DNA from: Amycolatopsis sp. CA-230715
GTDB taxonomy: Bacteria > Actinomycetota > Actinomycetes > Mycobacteriales > Pseudonocardiaceae
DNA: 64,000 nt
NCBI RefSeq assembly: GCF_018736145.1
Contig: NZ_CP059997.1
Span: forward strand, 1,735,501 to 1,799,500
Direction: 5' to 3'
In this document: positions 31,388 through 39,595 of the stretch, piece by piece
How the letters are laid out: each line of letters starts with the position of its first letter
How positions within the stretch are numbered: the stretch's first letter is position 1
The notes under the pieces: generated by a model
What the model was told of the DNA's origin: nothing
Databases searched by the model: none
The model's input: the letters and a program-made list of their open reading frames with translations, nothing else
Translations under genes and position numbers: made by a program

Positions 31388-33408
31388 AGGCGACCGTGCT
31401 CGGGGCGGGCCCGGCGGGCCTGTACTTCGCGATCCTGCTGAAGAAGGCCGATCCCGCGCACGAAGTCACGGTGCTCGAACGCAACGCGCCGGACGCGACC
31501 TTCGGCTGGGGCGTGGTGTTCTCCGAAGAAACGCTCGGCGCGCTGCGCGACGCGGACTACGAAACCTACGTCGAAATCACCGACACCTTCGCCCGCTGGG
31601 ACGCCATCGACATCACCTACCGCGGCAAGCTCATCCGCTCGCGGGGCCACGCCTTCTCCGCGATCGCGCGCAAACAGCTACTGAAGATCCTGCAGAACCG
31701 GTGTTCCCGGCTCGGCGTGGAACTGCGCTTCGGTGAAGAAGTCAATGATTTCGAGGCGCTGGAAGGGGATCTGCTCGTCGCCGCCGACGGCGTCAACAGC
31801 CTGGTCCGGCGGAGCAGGCCCGAGGTGTTCGGCAGCTCGGTGCGGCCGCAGGGCTGCAAGTACATCTGGTTCGGCACCGACCTGGTCTTCGACGCGTTCC
31901 GGTTCATCTTCGCGCGGACCGAGCACGGCATGATCCAGGTGCACGGCTACCCGTTCGACGAGAACCTGAGCACGTTCATCGTCGAGTGCCCGGAGGAAAC
32001 CTGGCGGAAAGCGGGGCTCGACACCGCGACGGAAGCCGAAAGCATCGCCTTCTGCGAGGAGCTTTTCGCCGAGCAACTGCACGGGCACCGGCTCTTCTCG
32101 AACCGTTCGCAGTGGCTCGACTTTTCCCGCGTGCGCAACCGGACCTGGCACGACGGCCGTATCGTGCTCGTCGGCGACGCCGCGCACACCGCGCACTTCA
32201 CCATCGGTTCCGGCACCAAGCTCGCGATGGAGGACGCGATCGCGCTCGCCACGGCGTTCAGCAGGCACGCCGACCGCGAAAGCGCGTTGGTGGAGTACGA
32301 GCGGGCGCGTCAGCCGATCGTCGACAAGTTCCAGCAGGCCGCCGCCGACAGCGCCGACTACTTCACCCGGGTCGGGCACCACGCGCATCTCGAACCGCTG
32401 CAGTTCGCGGTCAACCTGCTCACCAGGAGCGGGCGCATCGGGTACACCAAGCTCGGCGTGCGCGATCCCGATCTCACCAGGGTGGTGGACGCGCGGTTCG
32501 CGGGCGGGCCCGGCGCGCGGTTCGGCCCGCCGCCGATGCTGGCGCCGCTCGCGCTCGGGAAAACCGTGCTCCCCAACCGGATCGTGCGCATCGACAGGGA
32601 TGGCGACGGCGCCGGGCTGGTGCTGAGCGAGTTCGTCGCGGTGTCCCCCGAGGGCAGGATCACGCCGGACACCCCGGTCGGCATCGAGAAACCTCGGGGC
32701 GACGCCCTTGCCGGAATCCGGTTAGGACACTCCGGACCCCGTGGCGCCACCCGGAATCCGGAGCACGGTGTCGACATAGCGCTTCCGCCAGGCGAGCGGT
32801 GGCCGTTGCTCGCCGCCTCGTCCGTCCCTTATGGACCGGGCAGCCCGGCGCCGAAGGCGATGGACCCAGACGATTTCGCGCGCGTGCTCGACGAGTTCGC
32901 CGCCGCGACCGAGGGAGCTGCCGAAGCCGGGTTCGACCTGCTGGAACTCGACTGCGCGCACGGCAGGCTGCTCGCGAGTTTCCTATCCCCGCTGACGAAC
33001 CGCCGCGAAGACGCCTACGGCGACCGGCTGCGGTTCCCGCTCGAAGTCGTGCGCGCGGTGCGGGCGCGGTGGCCTGCCGATCGCCCCCTGTCCGTGCGGC
33101 TGACCGTCACCGACTGGGCGCGCGGCGGCCTCACCCTGGACGACGGGATCGTGGCGGCGAAAGCGATGCGCGAGGCGGGCGTCGACCTGATCCACGTCGC
33201 GGCCGGGCAGGGCGTCGCCGAAACGCGGCCAGAGTACCGGCGCGGGTTCCTCACCGCGATCAGCGATCGCGTCCGCAACGAAGCACGCGTGCCGACGCTG
33301 GTCGGCGGCCACCTCACCACGCTCGACGAAGTGAACACCGTGCTCGCCGCCGGGCGAGCGGATCTCTGCTTACCGGATCTCGCGCCGAGTCCACTGGAGG
33401 CGGTGTGA
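31384..33408 (+). CDS. FAD monooxygenase fused to old-yellow-enzyme domain (2-aminobenzoyl-CoA monooxygenase/reductase-like)
   Basis: A 674-residue fusion. Residues 1 to about 380 are an aromatic FAD hydroxylase: GAGPAGLYFAILLKKADP for FAD, LLVAADGVNSLVRR, and LVGDAAHTAHFTIGSGTKLA. Residues from about 385 are a shortened old-yellow-enzyme barrel (LTNRREDAYG, RLTVTDWARGG, LVGGHLTT). This architecture is known from 2-aminobenzoyl-CoA monooxygenase/reductase of Azoarcus evansii, which hydroxylates and reduces anthraniloyl-CoA to a non-aromatic 2-amino-5-oxo-cyclohexene carboxyl-CoA; the FAD half also resembles salicylyl-CoA 5-hydroxylase. The aryl-CoA ligase downstream fits. In the reductase half the usual His-x-x-His is Asp523-Cys-Ala-His526. 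It overlaps both neighbours by four bases. Confidence 0.87.
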   Translation: MKATVLGAGPAGLYFAILLKKADPAHEVTVLERNAPDATFGWGVVFSEETLGALRDADYETYVEITDTFARWDAIDITYRGKLIRSRGHAFSAIARKQLLKILQNRCSRLGVELRFGEEVNDFEALEGDLLVAADGVNSLVRRSRPEVFGSSVRPQGCKYIWFGTDLVFDAFRFIFARTEHGMIQVHGYPFDENLSTFIVECPEETWRKAGLDTATEAESIAFCEELFAEQLHGHRLFSNRSQWLDFSRVRNRTWHDGRIVLVGDAAHTAHFTIGSGTKLAMEDAIALATAFSRHADRESALVEYERARQPIVDKFQQAAADSADYFTRVGHHAHLEPLQFAVNLLTRSGRIGYTKLGVRDPDLTRVVDARFAGGPGARFGPPPMLAPLALGKTVLPNRIVRIDRDGDGAGLVLSEFVAVSPEGRITPDTPVGIEKPRGDALAGIRLGHSGPRGATRNPEHGVDIALPPGERWPLLAASSVPYGPGSPAPKAMDPDDFARVLDEFAAATEGAAEAGFDLLELDCAHGRLLASFLSPLTNRREDAYGDRLRFPLEVVRAVRARWPADRPLSVRLTVTDWARGGLTLDDGIVAAKAMREAGVDLIHVAAGQGVAETRPEYRRGFLTAISDRVRNEARVPTLVGGHLTTLDEVNTVLAAGRADLCLPDLAPSPLEAV

Positions 33409-34157
33409 ACTTCGCCGACTTGACTTCGCCCGCGATCGCCGCGCTCGGCTCCGATGGCCGGGTCCCGGTGCTGTTGCTGCCGCTGGGCGCCGTCGAACCG
33501 CACGGCCCGCACGCGCCGGTGGGCACCGACCCGCTCATCTCCGCCGGGATGTGCGCCCGCGCCGCCGAACGGCTCCGCGACGATCCCGCCGTGCGCGTGC
33601 TGATCCTGCCCGCGCTCCCCTACGGCGTCACGCACTACGCGGCGGCGTTCCCCGGCGGGATCAGCGTCGGCGAGGAAACGTTGCACGCGCTCGTCGTCGA
33701 CGTGTGCGCGAGCCTGATCGAGCAGGGCCTTTCCCGGATCGTGCTGGTGAACAACCACTTCGAGCCCGAGCACGTGGCGACGCTGCGCCGCGCGGTGGCA
33801 ACCGTGCGATCCCGGCACGAAGTCGCGATCGGGCACCTGGAGCTGACCCGGCGCCGCGCCGCCGCGCGGCTCACCGAGGAGTTCCGGTCGGGCTCGTGCC
33901 ACGCCGGGCGGTACGAGACCTCGCTCGTGCTCGCCGACGAGCCGGACCTGGTCGACGTCGAAACCATGCGCGGGCTCGCCGCGGTCCCGGTGGACATGCC
34001 GTCCTCGATGGCCGCGGGGCGGCGGGACTTCCTCGCCATGGGCATGACCGGCGCCTACTGCGGTTCCCCCGCCGAAGCGACCGCCGCCGAAGGGGAAGCG
34101 GTGTTCACGACACTGACCGACATGCTGGTCGAGGCGATCAGGGAGGCGGCCCGATGA
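33405..34157 (+). CDS. Creatininase-family amidohydrolase (candidate N-formylkynurenine deformylase)
   Basis: A 250-residue creatininase-fold protein. Metal ligands are visible in GAVEPHGPH (Glu, His), GTDPLI (Asp), NNHFEPEH and HAGRYETS (Glu). The family hydrolyses amide bonds of small cyclic or N-formyl compounds; it includes creatininase, mycofactocin peptidase MftE and the archaeal deformylase ArfB. Tryptophan dioxygenase produces N-formylkynurenine, and no KynB-type formamidase is in this regulon, so deformylation is an attractive role. A later ring-amide hydrolysis in the CoA branch is the alternative. It is coupled to both neighbours (GTGA and ATGA overlaps). Confidence 0.83.
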   Translation: MNFADLTSPAIAALGSDGRVPVLLLPLGAVEPHGPHAPVGTDPLISAGMCARAAERLRDDPAVRVLILPALPYGVTHYAAAFPGGISVGEETLHALVVDVCASLIEQGLSRIVLVNNHFEPEHVATLRRAVATVRSRHEVAIGHLELTRRRAAARLTEEFRSGSCHAGRYETSLVLADEPDLVDVETMRGLAAVPVDMPSSMAAGRRDFLAMGMTGAYCGSPAEATAAEGEAVFTTLTDMLVEAIREAAR

Positions 34158-35656
34158 ACCTCGCGACGAGATTCGTCGACCGGAACGTCGACGAGGGACG
34201 CGGTGACCGGGTCGCGCTCATCCACGACGACGGCGAGACGACCTATGCCGAGCTCGCCGCGCTGGTGAACCGGATCGGGCACGTGCTGCGGGATCTCGGT
34301 GTCGGCAAAGGAGATCGCGTACTGCTCGCGCTGAGCGACGGCATCGAGTTCGTCGCCTCGTGGTACGCCGCGCAGAAAATCGGCGCGGTGACCGCCGAGG
34401 TGTACACGTTCCTGAAACCGAAGGACTACGCCTACTACCTCGGTTATGTGGAGCCGAAAGCCGTACTCGTCGACGAGGTGACCGTCGGCGCGCTCCGCGA
34501 GGCGGGCGGCCGGGACCTGGTGGTGATCGGTGACGTCGAACTCCGCGACGGCGAACGTCCATTCGGGACATTGGTGGCGGCGGCACCGGACCGGCTCGAC
34601 GCCGAGCCGACGCGGGAGGACGACGAAGCGATCTGGAAGTTCACCACCGGCAGCACCGGTTCACCGAAGGCGTGCGTGCATCCGGTGCGGAGCCCGCTCG
34701 CGAGCTTCGAGAACTACGCGCTCGGCGTGCTCGGCATGTCCGAAAAGGACCGCGTGCTGTCGGTGCCGAAGCTGTTCTTCGGCTACGCGCGCGATCTGAC
34801 CGCGCTCTTCCCGTTCGGCGTCGGCGGCACCGGGATCGCCTTCGCCGCGCGCAGCACCCCGGAGGTGCTGTTCGGGCTGATCGCCCGGCACCGGCCGACG
34901 GTGCTGGTGAACGTGCCGACCATGATGGGCGCGATGGCCGCGCATCCCCTGGCGTCGCACCAGGATCTGAGCTGCCTGCGGCTGTGCACCTCCGCGGGCG
35001 AGGCGCTGCCGCCGGAACTGCACCGGCGCTGGGACGCCGCGTTCGGCGTCGAGGTGGTCGACGGGATCGGCTCGTCCGAGGCGTACCACATCTACCTGTC
35101 GAACTCCCCCGGCGCGGCGGAGCACGGCACGCTGGGCCGCCCGGTGCCCGGCTATTCGGCGCGCATCCTGGACGAGGACGGCTATCCCGCGCCGGACGGG
35201 GAAATCGGCACGCTCGAAATCACCGGCCCGACCGTGGCGCGCGGGTACCACGGCGATCCGGTGAAATCGGCGGCCACCTTCCACGGCGAAACGGTGCGCA
35301 CCGGCGATCTGTTCAGCCGCGACGCCGACGGGTTCTTCCGCCACCACGGCCGTGCCGACGCGCTGCTCAAGATCGGCGGGATCTTCGTCGCGCCCGGCGA
35401 GATCGAGCACGTGCTGACCGCGCACCCGGAGGTCGTCGACTGCGCCGTGGCCGGGTACACCGACGGCGGCTTGACGCGAGCGCGGGCGTTCGTCGTCGTG
35501 CGGGACGACGCCACCGTGGGCGCGGACGAGCTGATCGCGTTCGCCAAGGCGAGGCTGGCCGGGCACAAGTACCCGCGCGAGATCCGCTTCGTCGACGCGC
35601 TTCCCCGCACCGCCAACGGAAAGCTCGACCGGCGCGCACTGGAGGACCTGCCGTGA
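34154..35656 (+). CDS. Aryl-CoA ligase (benzoate/2-aminobenzoate-CoA ligase family)
   Basis: A 500-residue ANL adenylate-forming enzyme. The P-loop is FTTGSTGSPKAC (A3), GIGSSEAYHIY is A5, the RTGDLFSRDADG segment is A7 and the catalytic lysine is in RTANGKLDRRAL (A10). The overall pattern (KLFFGYARDL, LKIGGIFVAPGEIE) is that of benzoate-CoA ligases. With kynureninase in the same regulon and an anthraniloyl-CoA-type monooxygenase two genes upstream, anthranilate is the most likely acid. The ATG at 34154 overlaps the amidohydrolase stop (ATGA), and its stop overlaps the SDR start. Confidence 0.87.
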   Translation: MNLATRFVDRNVDEGRGDRVALIHDDGETTYAELAALVNRIGHVLRDLGVGKGDRVLLALSDGIEFVASWYAAQKIGAVTAEVYTFLKPKDYAYYLGYVEPKAVLVDEVTVGALREAGGRDLVVIGDVELRDGERPFGTLVAAAPDRLDAEPTREDDEAIWKFTTGSTGSPKACVHPVRSPLASFENYALGVLGMSEKDRVLSVPKLFFGYARDLTALFPFGVGGTGIAFAARSTPEVLFGLIARHRPTVLVNVPTMMGAMAAHPLASHQDLSCLRLCTSAGEALPPELHRRWDAAFGVEVVDGIGSSEAYHIYLSNSPGAAEHGTLGRPVPGYSARILDEDGYPAPDGEIGTLEITGPTVARGYHGDPVKSAATFHGETVRTGDLFSRDADGFFRHHGRADALLKIGGIFVAPGEIEHVLTAHPEVVDCAVAGYTDGGLTRARAFVVVRDDATVGADELIAFAKARLAGHKYPREIRFVDALPRTANGKLDRRALEDLP

Positions 35657-36345
35657 CGAGACTGGTGGTGGTGACCGGCGGGACCAGGGGCATCGGGGCC
35701 GCGATCGCCGAACGCTTCCGCGCGCGGGGCGACGAGGTGCACGCGCCGGGCCGTGCCGAATGCGATGTCACCGAAGAGGAATCGGTGGTCGCGTTCTTCA
35801 CCGCGCTGGGCCCGGTCGACGTGCTGGTGAACAACGCGGGCATCTCGTCGAGCGCACCCACCGCGAAGACCACAGTGGACAGTTGGGCGGACCAGTGGTC
35901 GGTCAACGCGACCGGTGCGTTCCTCTGCACGCGCGCGGTGCTGGCTTCGATGCGGGAGCGGGATTCGGGCCGGATCGTGACCGTCGCGTCCACCGCGGCG
36001 CGGGCGGGTTACCGGTACACCGCCGCGTACACGGCGTCGAAGCACGCGGCGGTCGGGCTCATGCGCGCGGTCGCGGCCGAGGTCGCGGGCACCGGTGTCA
36101 CCGCCAACGCGGTGTGCCCGGCGTTCGTGCGCACCGAGATGACCGAGCGGTCGGTGCGCCGGATCGCCGAAACCACCGGGCGTTCCGCGGAAGAAGCCGA
36201 AGCCGCGCTCGCGAGCGCGGCGCCGCTGGGACGCTTGATCGAACCGGAAGAAGTGGCCTTCGCGGTCGGCTTCCTCGCCGCGGCCGAGGCCGCGGCGATC
36301 AACGGCCAGACAGTGGTCCTCGACGGAGGTGGCATCCAAACATGA
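35653..36345 (+). CDS. Short-chain dehydrogenase (3-hydroxyacyl-CoA dehydrogenase-like)
   Basis: A 230-residue classical SDR: TGGTRGIGAAIAERF, VLVNNAG, and the catalytic Ser-Tyr-Lys in VASTAARAGYRYTAAYTASK. The C-terminal GQTVVLDGGG is the usual FabG-like end. In this operon it most likely oxidises a 3-hydroxyacyl-CoA formed after hydration of the dearomatised ring acid, or acts on the ring keto/hydroxy group. GTG 35653 overlaps the ligase stop as GTGA, and its stop overlaps the hydratase start as ATGA. Confidence 0.85.
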   Translation: MTRLVVVTGGTRGIGAAIAERFRARGDEVHAPGRAECDVTEEESVVAFFTALGPVDVLVNNAGISSSAPTAKTTVDSWADQWSVNATGAFLCTRAVLASMRERDSGRIVTVASTAARAGYRYTAAYTASKHAAVGLMRAVAAEVAGTGVTANAVCPAFVRTEMTERSVRRIAETTGRSAEEAEAALASAAPLGRLIEPEEVAFAVGFLAAAEAAAINGQTVVLDGGGIQT

Positions 36346-37169
36346 GCCCGTTCCGCGCGTCCGCCGCGCTCACCGAGAACTGGGAGCACTTCGACTTCGC
36401 GGTGCAGGACGGCGTGGCGACAGTGACGCTGAACCGGCCGGAGAAGCTCAACGCGCTCACGTTCGACTCCTACGCCGATCTCCGCGACCTGCTCGCCGAA
36501 CTGCCCGCGCGCGGTGACGCGCGGGTGCTGGTGCTTACCGGCAGCGGCCGCGGGTTCTGCTCCGGCGGCGACGTCGAGGAGATCATCGGCGAGCTGCAGC
36601 GCAAGGAAACCGCGGAGCTGCTGGAGTTCACCAGGATGACCGGCGCGGTGGTGAAGGCGATGCGGGAGTGCCCGCTGCCGATCGTCGCCGCGGTCAACGG
36701 GATCGCGGCGGGTGCCGGTTCGGTGCTCGCGCTGGCCAGCGACTTCCGGCTGCTCGCCGAATCGGCCGCGTTCGCGTTCCTGTTCACCAAGGTCGGGCTG
36801 GCTGGCGCGGACATGGGCTCGGCGTACCTGCTGCCGCGGCTCGTCGGGCTCGGCAGGGCGACCGAACTGCTCATGCTGGGCGACAAGGTGAAAGCGGAGC
36901 GCGCCGAGCGCATCGGGCTGGCGACCCAGGTCGTGCCCGACACCGAACTCCCGGCCGCCGCGGCGGCGCTCGCGCGCAGGCTCGCCGACGGTCCCGCGCA
37001 GGCGTACTCCGCGACGAAGGTGCTGCTGACCCGGGAGCAGGACATGGACCTCGGCAGCTCCGTCGAACTCGAAGCGATGACGCAGGCCCTGCTCATGACG
37101 TGCCAGGACTACCGAGAGTTCTATGCCGCGTGGTCGGCCGGAAGGAGTCCACAGTGGACGGGACGATGA
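36342..37169 (+). CDS. Enoyl-CoA hydratase/isomerase
   Basis: A 275-residue crotonase-fold enzyme. LNRPEKLNAL opens the core; the oxyanion-hole segments are GRGFCSGGDVEEI and AAVNGIAAGAGSVLALASDF. At the usual second catalytic region the sequence is KVGLAGADMGSAYLLPRLVG, with Asp rather than Glu near the standard position, so hydratase versus C-C hydrolase or isomerase activity is open. In the aerobic anthraniloyl-CoA route a crotonase would act on the cyclic enoyl-CoA. The ATG at 36342 overlaps the SDR stop. Confidence 0.87.
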   Translation: MSPFRASAALTENWEHFDFAVQDGVATVTLNRPEKLNALTFDSYADLRDLLAELPARGDARVLVLTGSGRGFCSGGDVEEIIGELQRKETAELLEFTRMTGAVVKAMRECPLPIVAAVNGIAAGAGSVLALASDFRLLAESAAFAFLFTKVGLAGADMGSAYLLPRLVGLGRATELLMLGDKVKAERAERIGLATQVVPDTELPAAAAALARRLADGPAQAYSATKVLLTREQDMDLGSSVELEAMTQALLMTCQDYREFYAAWSAGRSPQWTGR

Positions 37170-37573
37170 GCACACCGCACCGCGTGGTGACCGCGCCGGG
37201 GCTGGCACCGCCTTCGGGGTTCGCGCACGCCGTGGTGGCCGCGCCCGGTACCGCGGTGTACCTCGGCGGGCAGACCGCGCAGGGTCCCGACGGCGTGATC
37301 GTGGGCTCGACCGTGCCCGAGCAGTTCGACGTGGCGGCGGGCAACGTGGTCACCGCGCTCGCCGCGGCGGGCGGGTCGCCGGAGCACCTCGTCTCGCTGC
37401 TGTTCTACGTCACCGACCTCGCCGCCTACCGCGCGTCGCTGGCGGACCTGGGTCCCTTGTACCGCAAGCACTTCGGGCGGCATTACCCGGCGATAGCGCT
37501 GCTCGGCGTCGCCGAGCTGTTCGACCCCGAGGCGAAGCTCGAACTCGTCGGCACGGCGGTGGTCCCGGGATGA
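37154..37573 (+). CDS. RidA-family enamine/imine deaminase
   Basis: A 139-residue YjgF/YER057c/UK114 protein. TAVYLGGQTAQGPDG, VTALAAAGGSPEHLVSLLFYVTD and YPAIALLGVAELFDPEAKLEL carry the family pattern. The residue aligning with the usual catalytic Arg before A-(L/V) is replaced in YPAIALLGV, so activity may differ from RidA. RidA proteins release ammonia from enamines and imines; the expected product of the upstream monooxygenase is a cyclic enamine, making a deaminating role logical. I chose the GTG at 37154 (AAGGAG six bases upstream); an ATG at 37166 overlapping the hydratase stop is also possible. Confidence 0.82.
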   Translation: MDGTMSTPHRVVTAPGLAPPSGFAHAVVAAPGTAVYLGGQTAQGPDGVIVGSTVPEQFDVAAGNVVTALAAAGGSPEHLVSLLFYVTDLAAYRASLADLGPLYRKHFGRHYPAIALLGVAELFDPEAKLELVGTAVVPG

Positions 37574-38640
37574 ACCTGTCCGAAGTGGAGGAAATCGCCC
37601 GCGCGCTGGTGCCGCTGGCGAGCGAATCCGGCGCGGTCAACCGGCCGATGGTGCGGGCGCTGGCGTCGCACGGACTGCTGGGCCGGTTGTTCCCGGTCGT
37701 CTCCGCGCGCGAGCTGTGCACGCTGCGCGAAGGGCTCGCGCGGTACTGCACGGAAGCCGAAACCACGCTGGCGTTGCAGGGGCTCGGCGCGCACCCGATC
37801 GCCTCCGCTGGCCAGGAATCCGTGGTGTCGCACTGGATCCCGCGAGTCGCCGACGGGAGCGCGGTGGCCGGGTTCGCGCTGACCGAGCCCGGCGCCGGTT
37901 CCGACGTGGCGTCGCTGTCGCTGGCGGCGGCGCCCGACGGCGACGGTTTCCGCCTGACCGGCGAGAAGGCGTACATCTCGAACGCACCCGACGCCGACGT
38001 GTACTCGGTCTTCGCCAAGACCTCCCCCGACGCCGGTTCTCGCGGTATCACGGCGTTCTGCGTCCCCGGTGATTCCCCGGGGTTGAGCGGATCGCGCCTG
38101 TCGATGCTCGCCCCGCACGCGCTGGGGCGGTTGTACTTCGACGGTGTCCGCGTCGAACGGTCGCACGTGCTCGGCGAGGTCGACGCCGGGATGCGGGTCG
38201 CGATGACGACGCTGAACCTGTTCCGGCCCAGCGTCGGCGCGTTCGCCGTCGGGATGGCGCAGGCCGCGCTCGACGCCGCCGTCGAGCACGTGTCCTCGCG
38301 CGAAGCGTTCGGCAAGCGGCTGCGGGACTTCCAGGGTGTCAGTCACCAGCTCGCCGACATCGCGACTTCGGTGGAAGCCGCGCGGCTACTCGTGCGCTCC
38401 GCCGCCGACGCCTACGACGCGGGATCTCCTGGCGTGGCAAGGGAAGCGGCGATGGCGAAGCTGTTCGCCACCGAGACCGCGCAACGCGCCGTCGACGTGG
38501 CGATCCAGGTGCACGGCGCCCGCGCGCTGGAACGGGGCCACCTGCTGGAAGCGCTGTACCGCGAGGTGCGGGCACCCCGGATCTACGAAGGCGCTTCCGA
38601 GGTACAACGCGAAATCATCGCGCGCTCTTTGTTCAGCTGA
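37570..38640 (+). CDS. Acyl-CoA dehydrogenase
   Basis: A 356-residue acyl-CoA dehydrogenase: FALTEPGAGSDVASL in the middle barrel, FGKRLRDFQGVSHQLADI and the C-terminal YEGASEVQREIIARSL. The base at the usual Glu position is in RIYEGASE. It would introduce a double bond into the cyclic CoA-thioester, passing electrons to ETF. The ATG at 37570 overlaps the RidA stop as ATGA; it is the last gene of the eight-gene operon. Its final 58 bases overlap the convergent XRE regulator gene on the other strand. No thiolase is present, so ring cleavage to acetyl-CoA must be completed elsewhere. Confidence 0.88.
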   Translation: MNLSEVEEIARALVPLASESGAVNRPMVRALASHGLLGRLFPVVSARELCTLREGLARYCTEAETTLALQGLGAHPIASAGQESVVSHWIPRVADGSAVAGFALTEPGAGSDVASLSLAAAPDGDGFRLTGEKAYISNAPDADVYSVFAKTSPDAGSRGITAFCVPGDSPGLSGSRLSMLAPHALGRLYFDGVRVERSHVLGEVDAGMRVAMTTLNLFRPSVGAFAVGMAQAALDAAVEHVSSREAFGKRLRDFQGVSHQLADIATSVEAARLLVRSAADAYDAGSPGVAREAAMAKLFATETAQRAVDVAIQVHGARALERGHLLEALYREVRAPRIYEGASEVQREIIARSLFS

Positions 38641-39464
38641 CCGGCCAGCAGCGTGAGCGCGTGGTGCGACGCCGACCCGGCGGGCACGGTCAGCGCGACC
38701 AGCATCTGGTCCGGGGCCCTGGCGACGTCGAACGACTGCTGGGTGAGGGTGAGGCCGCCGACGAGGGGATGCCGCAGCTCGTAGGCGGCGGCGTCGCAGG
38801 GCCGGATCCGGTGATCGGCCCACATCGTGGCGAATTCGGGGCTGCGCACGGACAGTTCGCCGATCAGCGCGGACAGCGCCGCGTCGTCGGGGTACCGCCC
38901 GGCCGCGAGGCGCAGGTTCCCCACCACGGCACGGGCCTTGCGCGGCCAGTCCGCGTACAGCTCGCGGCTGTGCGCGTCGAGGAAGATCATCCTGGCCGTG
39001 TTCGGCCGGTCGGCTGGCCGCTCCGGCGCGGTGAAGTCGAGGTGCCCCGCGAGCAGCGCGTGCCCGAGCCCGTTCCAGGCCAGTACGTCCGTGCGGCGTC
39101 CTTGCACCAGCGCGGGCACGTCGCCCATCAGTGCCAGCAGTTCGAGCGTGGCGGGATGCACCCGCTCCGGCGCCGGTTTCGTGGCTTTCGCACGCTTGGC
39201 GGTGGCGAGGCGGCGGAGGTGTTCGCGCTCGTCCCGGTCGAGCCGCAGCGCGTCGGCGATGGCGTCGAGCACCGCCGGGGAAGCGCCACGGGAATGGCCC
39301 TGTTCCAGACGCGTGTAGTAGGACGGGCTGATCCCCGCGAGGTGGGCGAGTTCCTCGCGCCGCAACCCCGGCACGCGGCGGCGGTCGCCGAAGGAAGCCA
39401 TGCCGACGTCCGCCGGGCGCACCTGGCCCCGGCGGGCCTGGAGGAATTCGCCGAGCTCGGTCAT
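38583..39464 (-). CDS. XRE-family regulator with MmyB-like ligand domain
   Basis: A 293-residue protein. An N-terminal Xre helix-turn-helix (about residues 5-85; RRVPGLRREELAHLAGISP and SYYTRLEQG) is followed by an MmyB-like PAS-fold domain (about 110-280; VLAWNGLGHALL, RMIFLDAHSRELYADW, LRHPLVGGLTL). In Streptomyces proteins of this architecture MmyB domains bind fatty acids and the genes often flank a transporter or dehydrogenase. Here the divergent MFS exporter at 39596 is the likely target. The gene's 3' end overlaps the acyl-CoA dehydrogenase gene by 58 bases in antisense. Confidence 0.87.
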   Translation of the reverse strand: MTELGEFLQARRGQVRPADVGMASFGDRRRVPGLRREELAHLAGISPSYYTRLEQGHSRGASPAVLDAIADALRLDRDEREHLRRLATAKRAKATKPAPERVHPATLELLALMGDVPALVQGRRTDVLAWNGLGHALLAGHLDFTAPERPADRPNTARMIFLDAHSRELYADWPRKARAVVGNLRLAAGRYPDDAALSALIGELSVRSPEFATMWADHRIRPCDAAAYELRHPLVGGLTLTQQSFDVARAPDQMLVALTVPAGSASHHALTLLAGQLNKERAMISRCTSEAPS

Positions 39465-39595
39465 GGGCCGAGTATGCGCGCTCCGCGGCGGCCGTAGCCA
39501 CTCCCTCCGCTGGATAGGAAAGAGCGGGGCTGGCTCGGGCCCCGCGCCGTGGTCAGAGTCTGTTCCGGACACACCGAACGGACGGGAGCGCGAGC

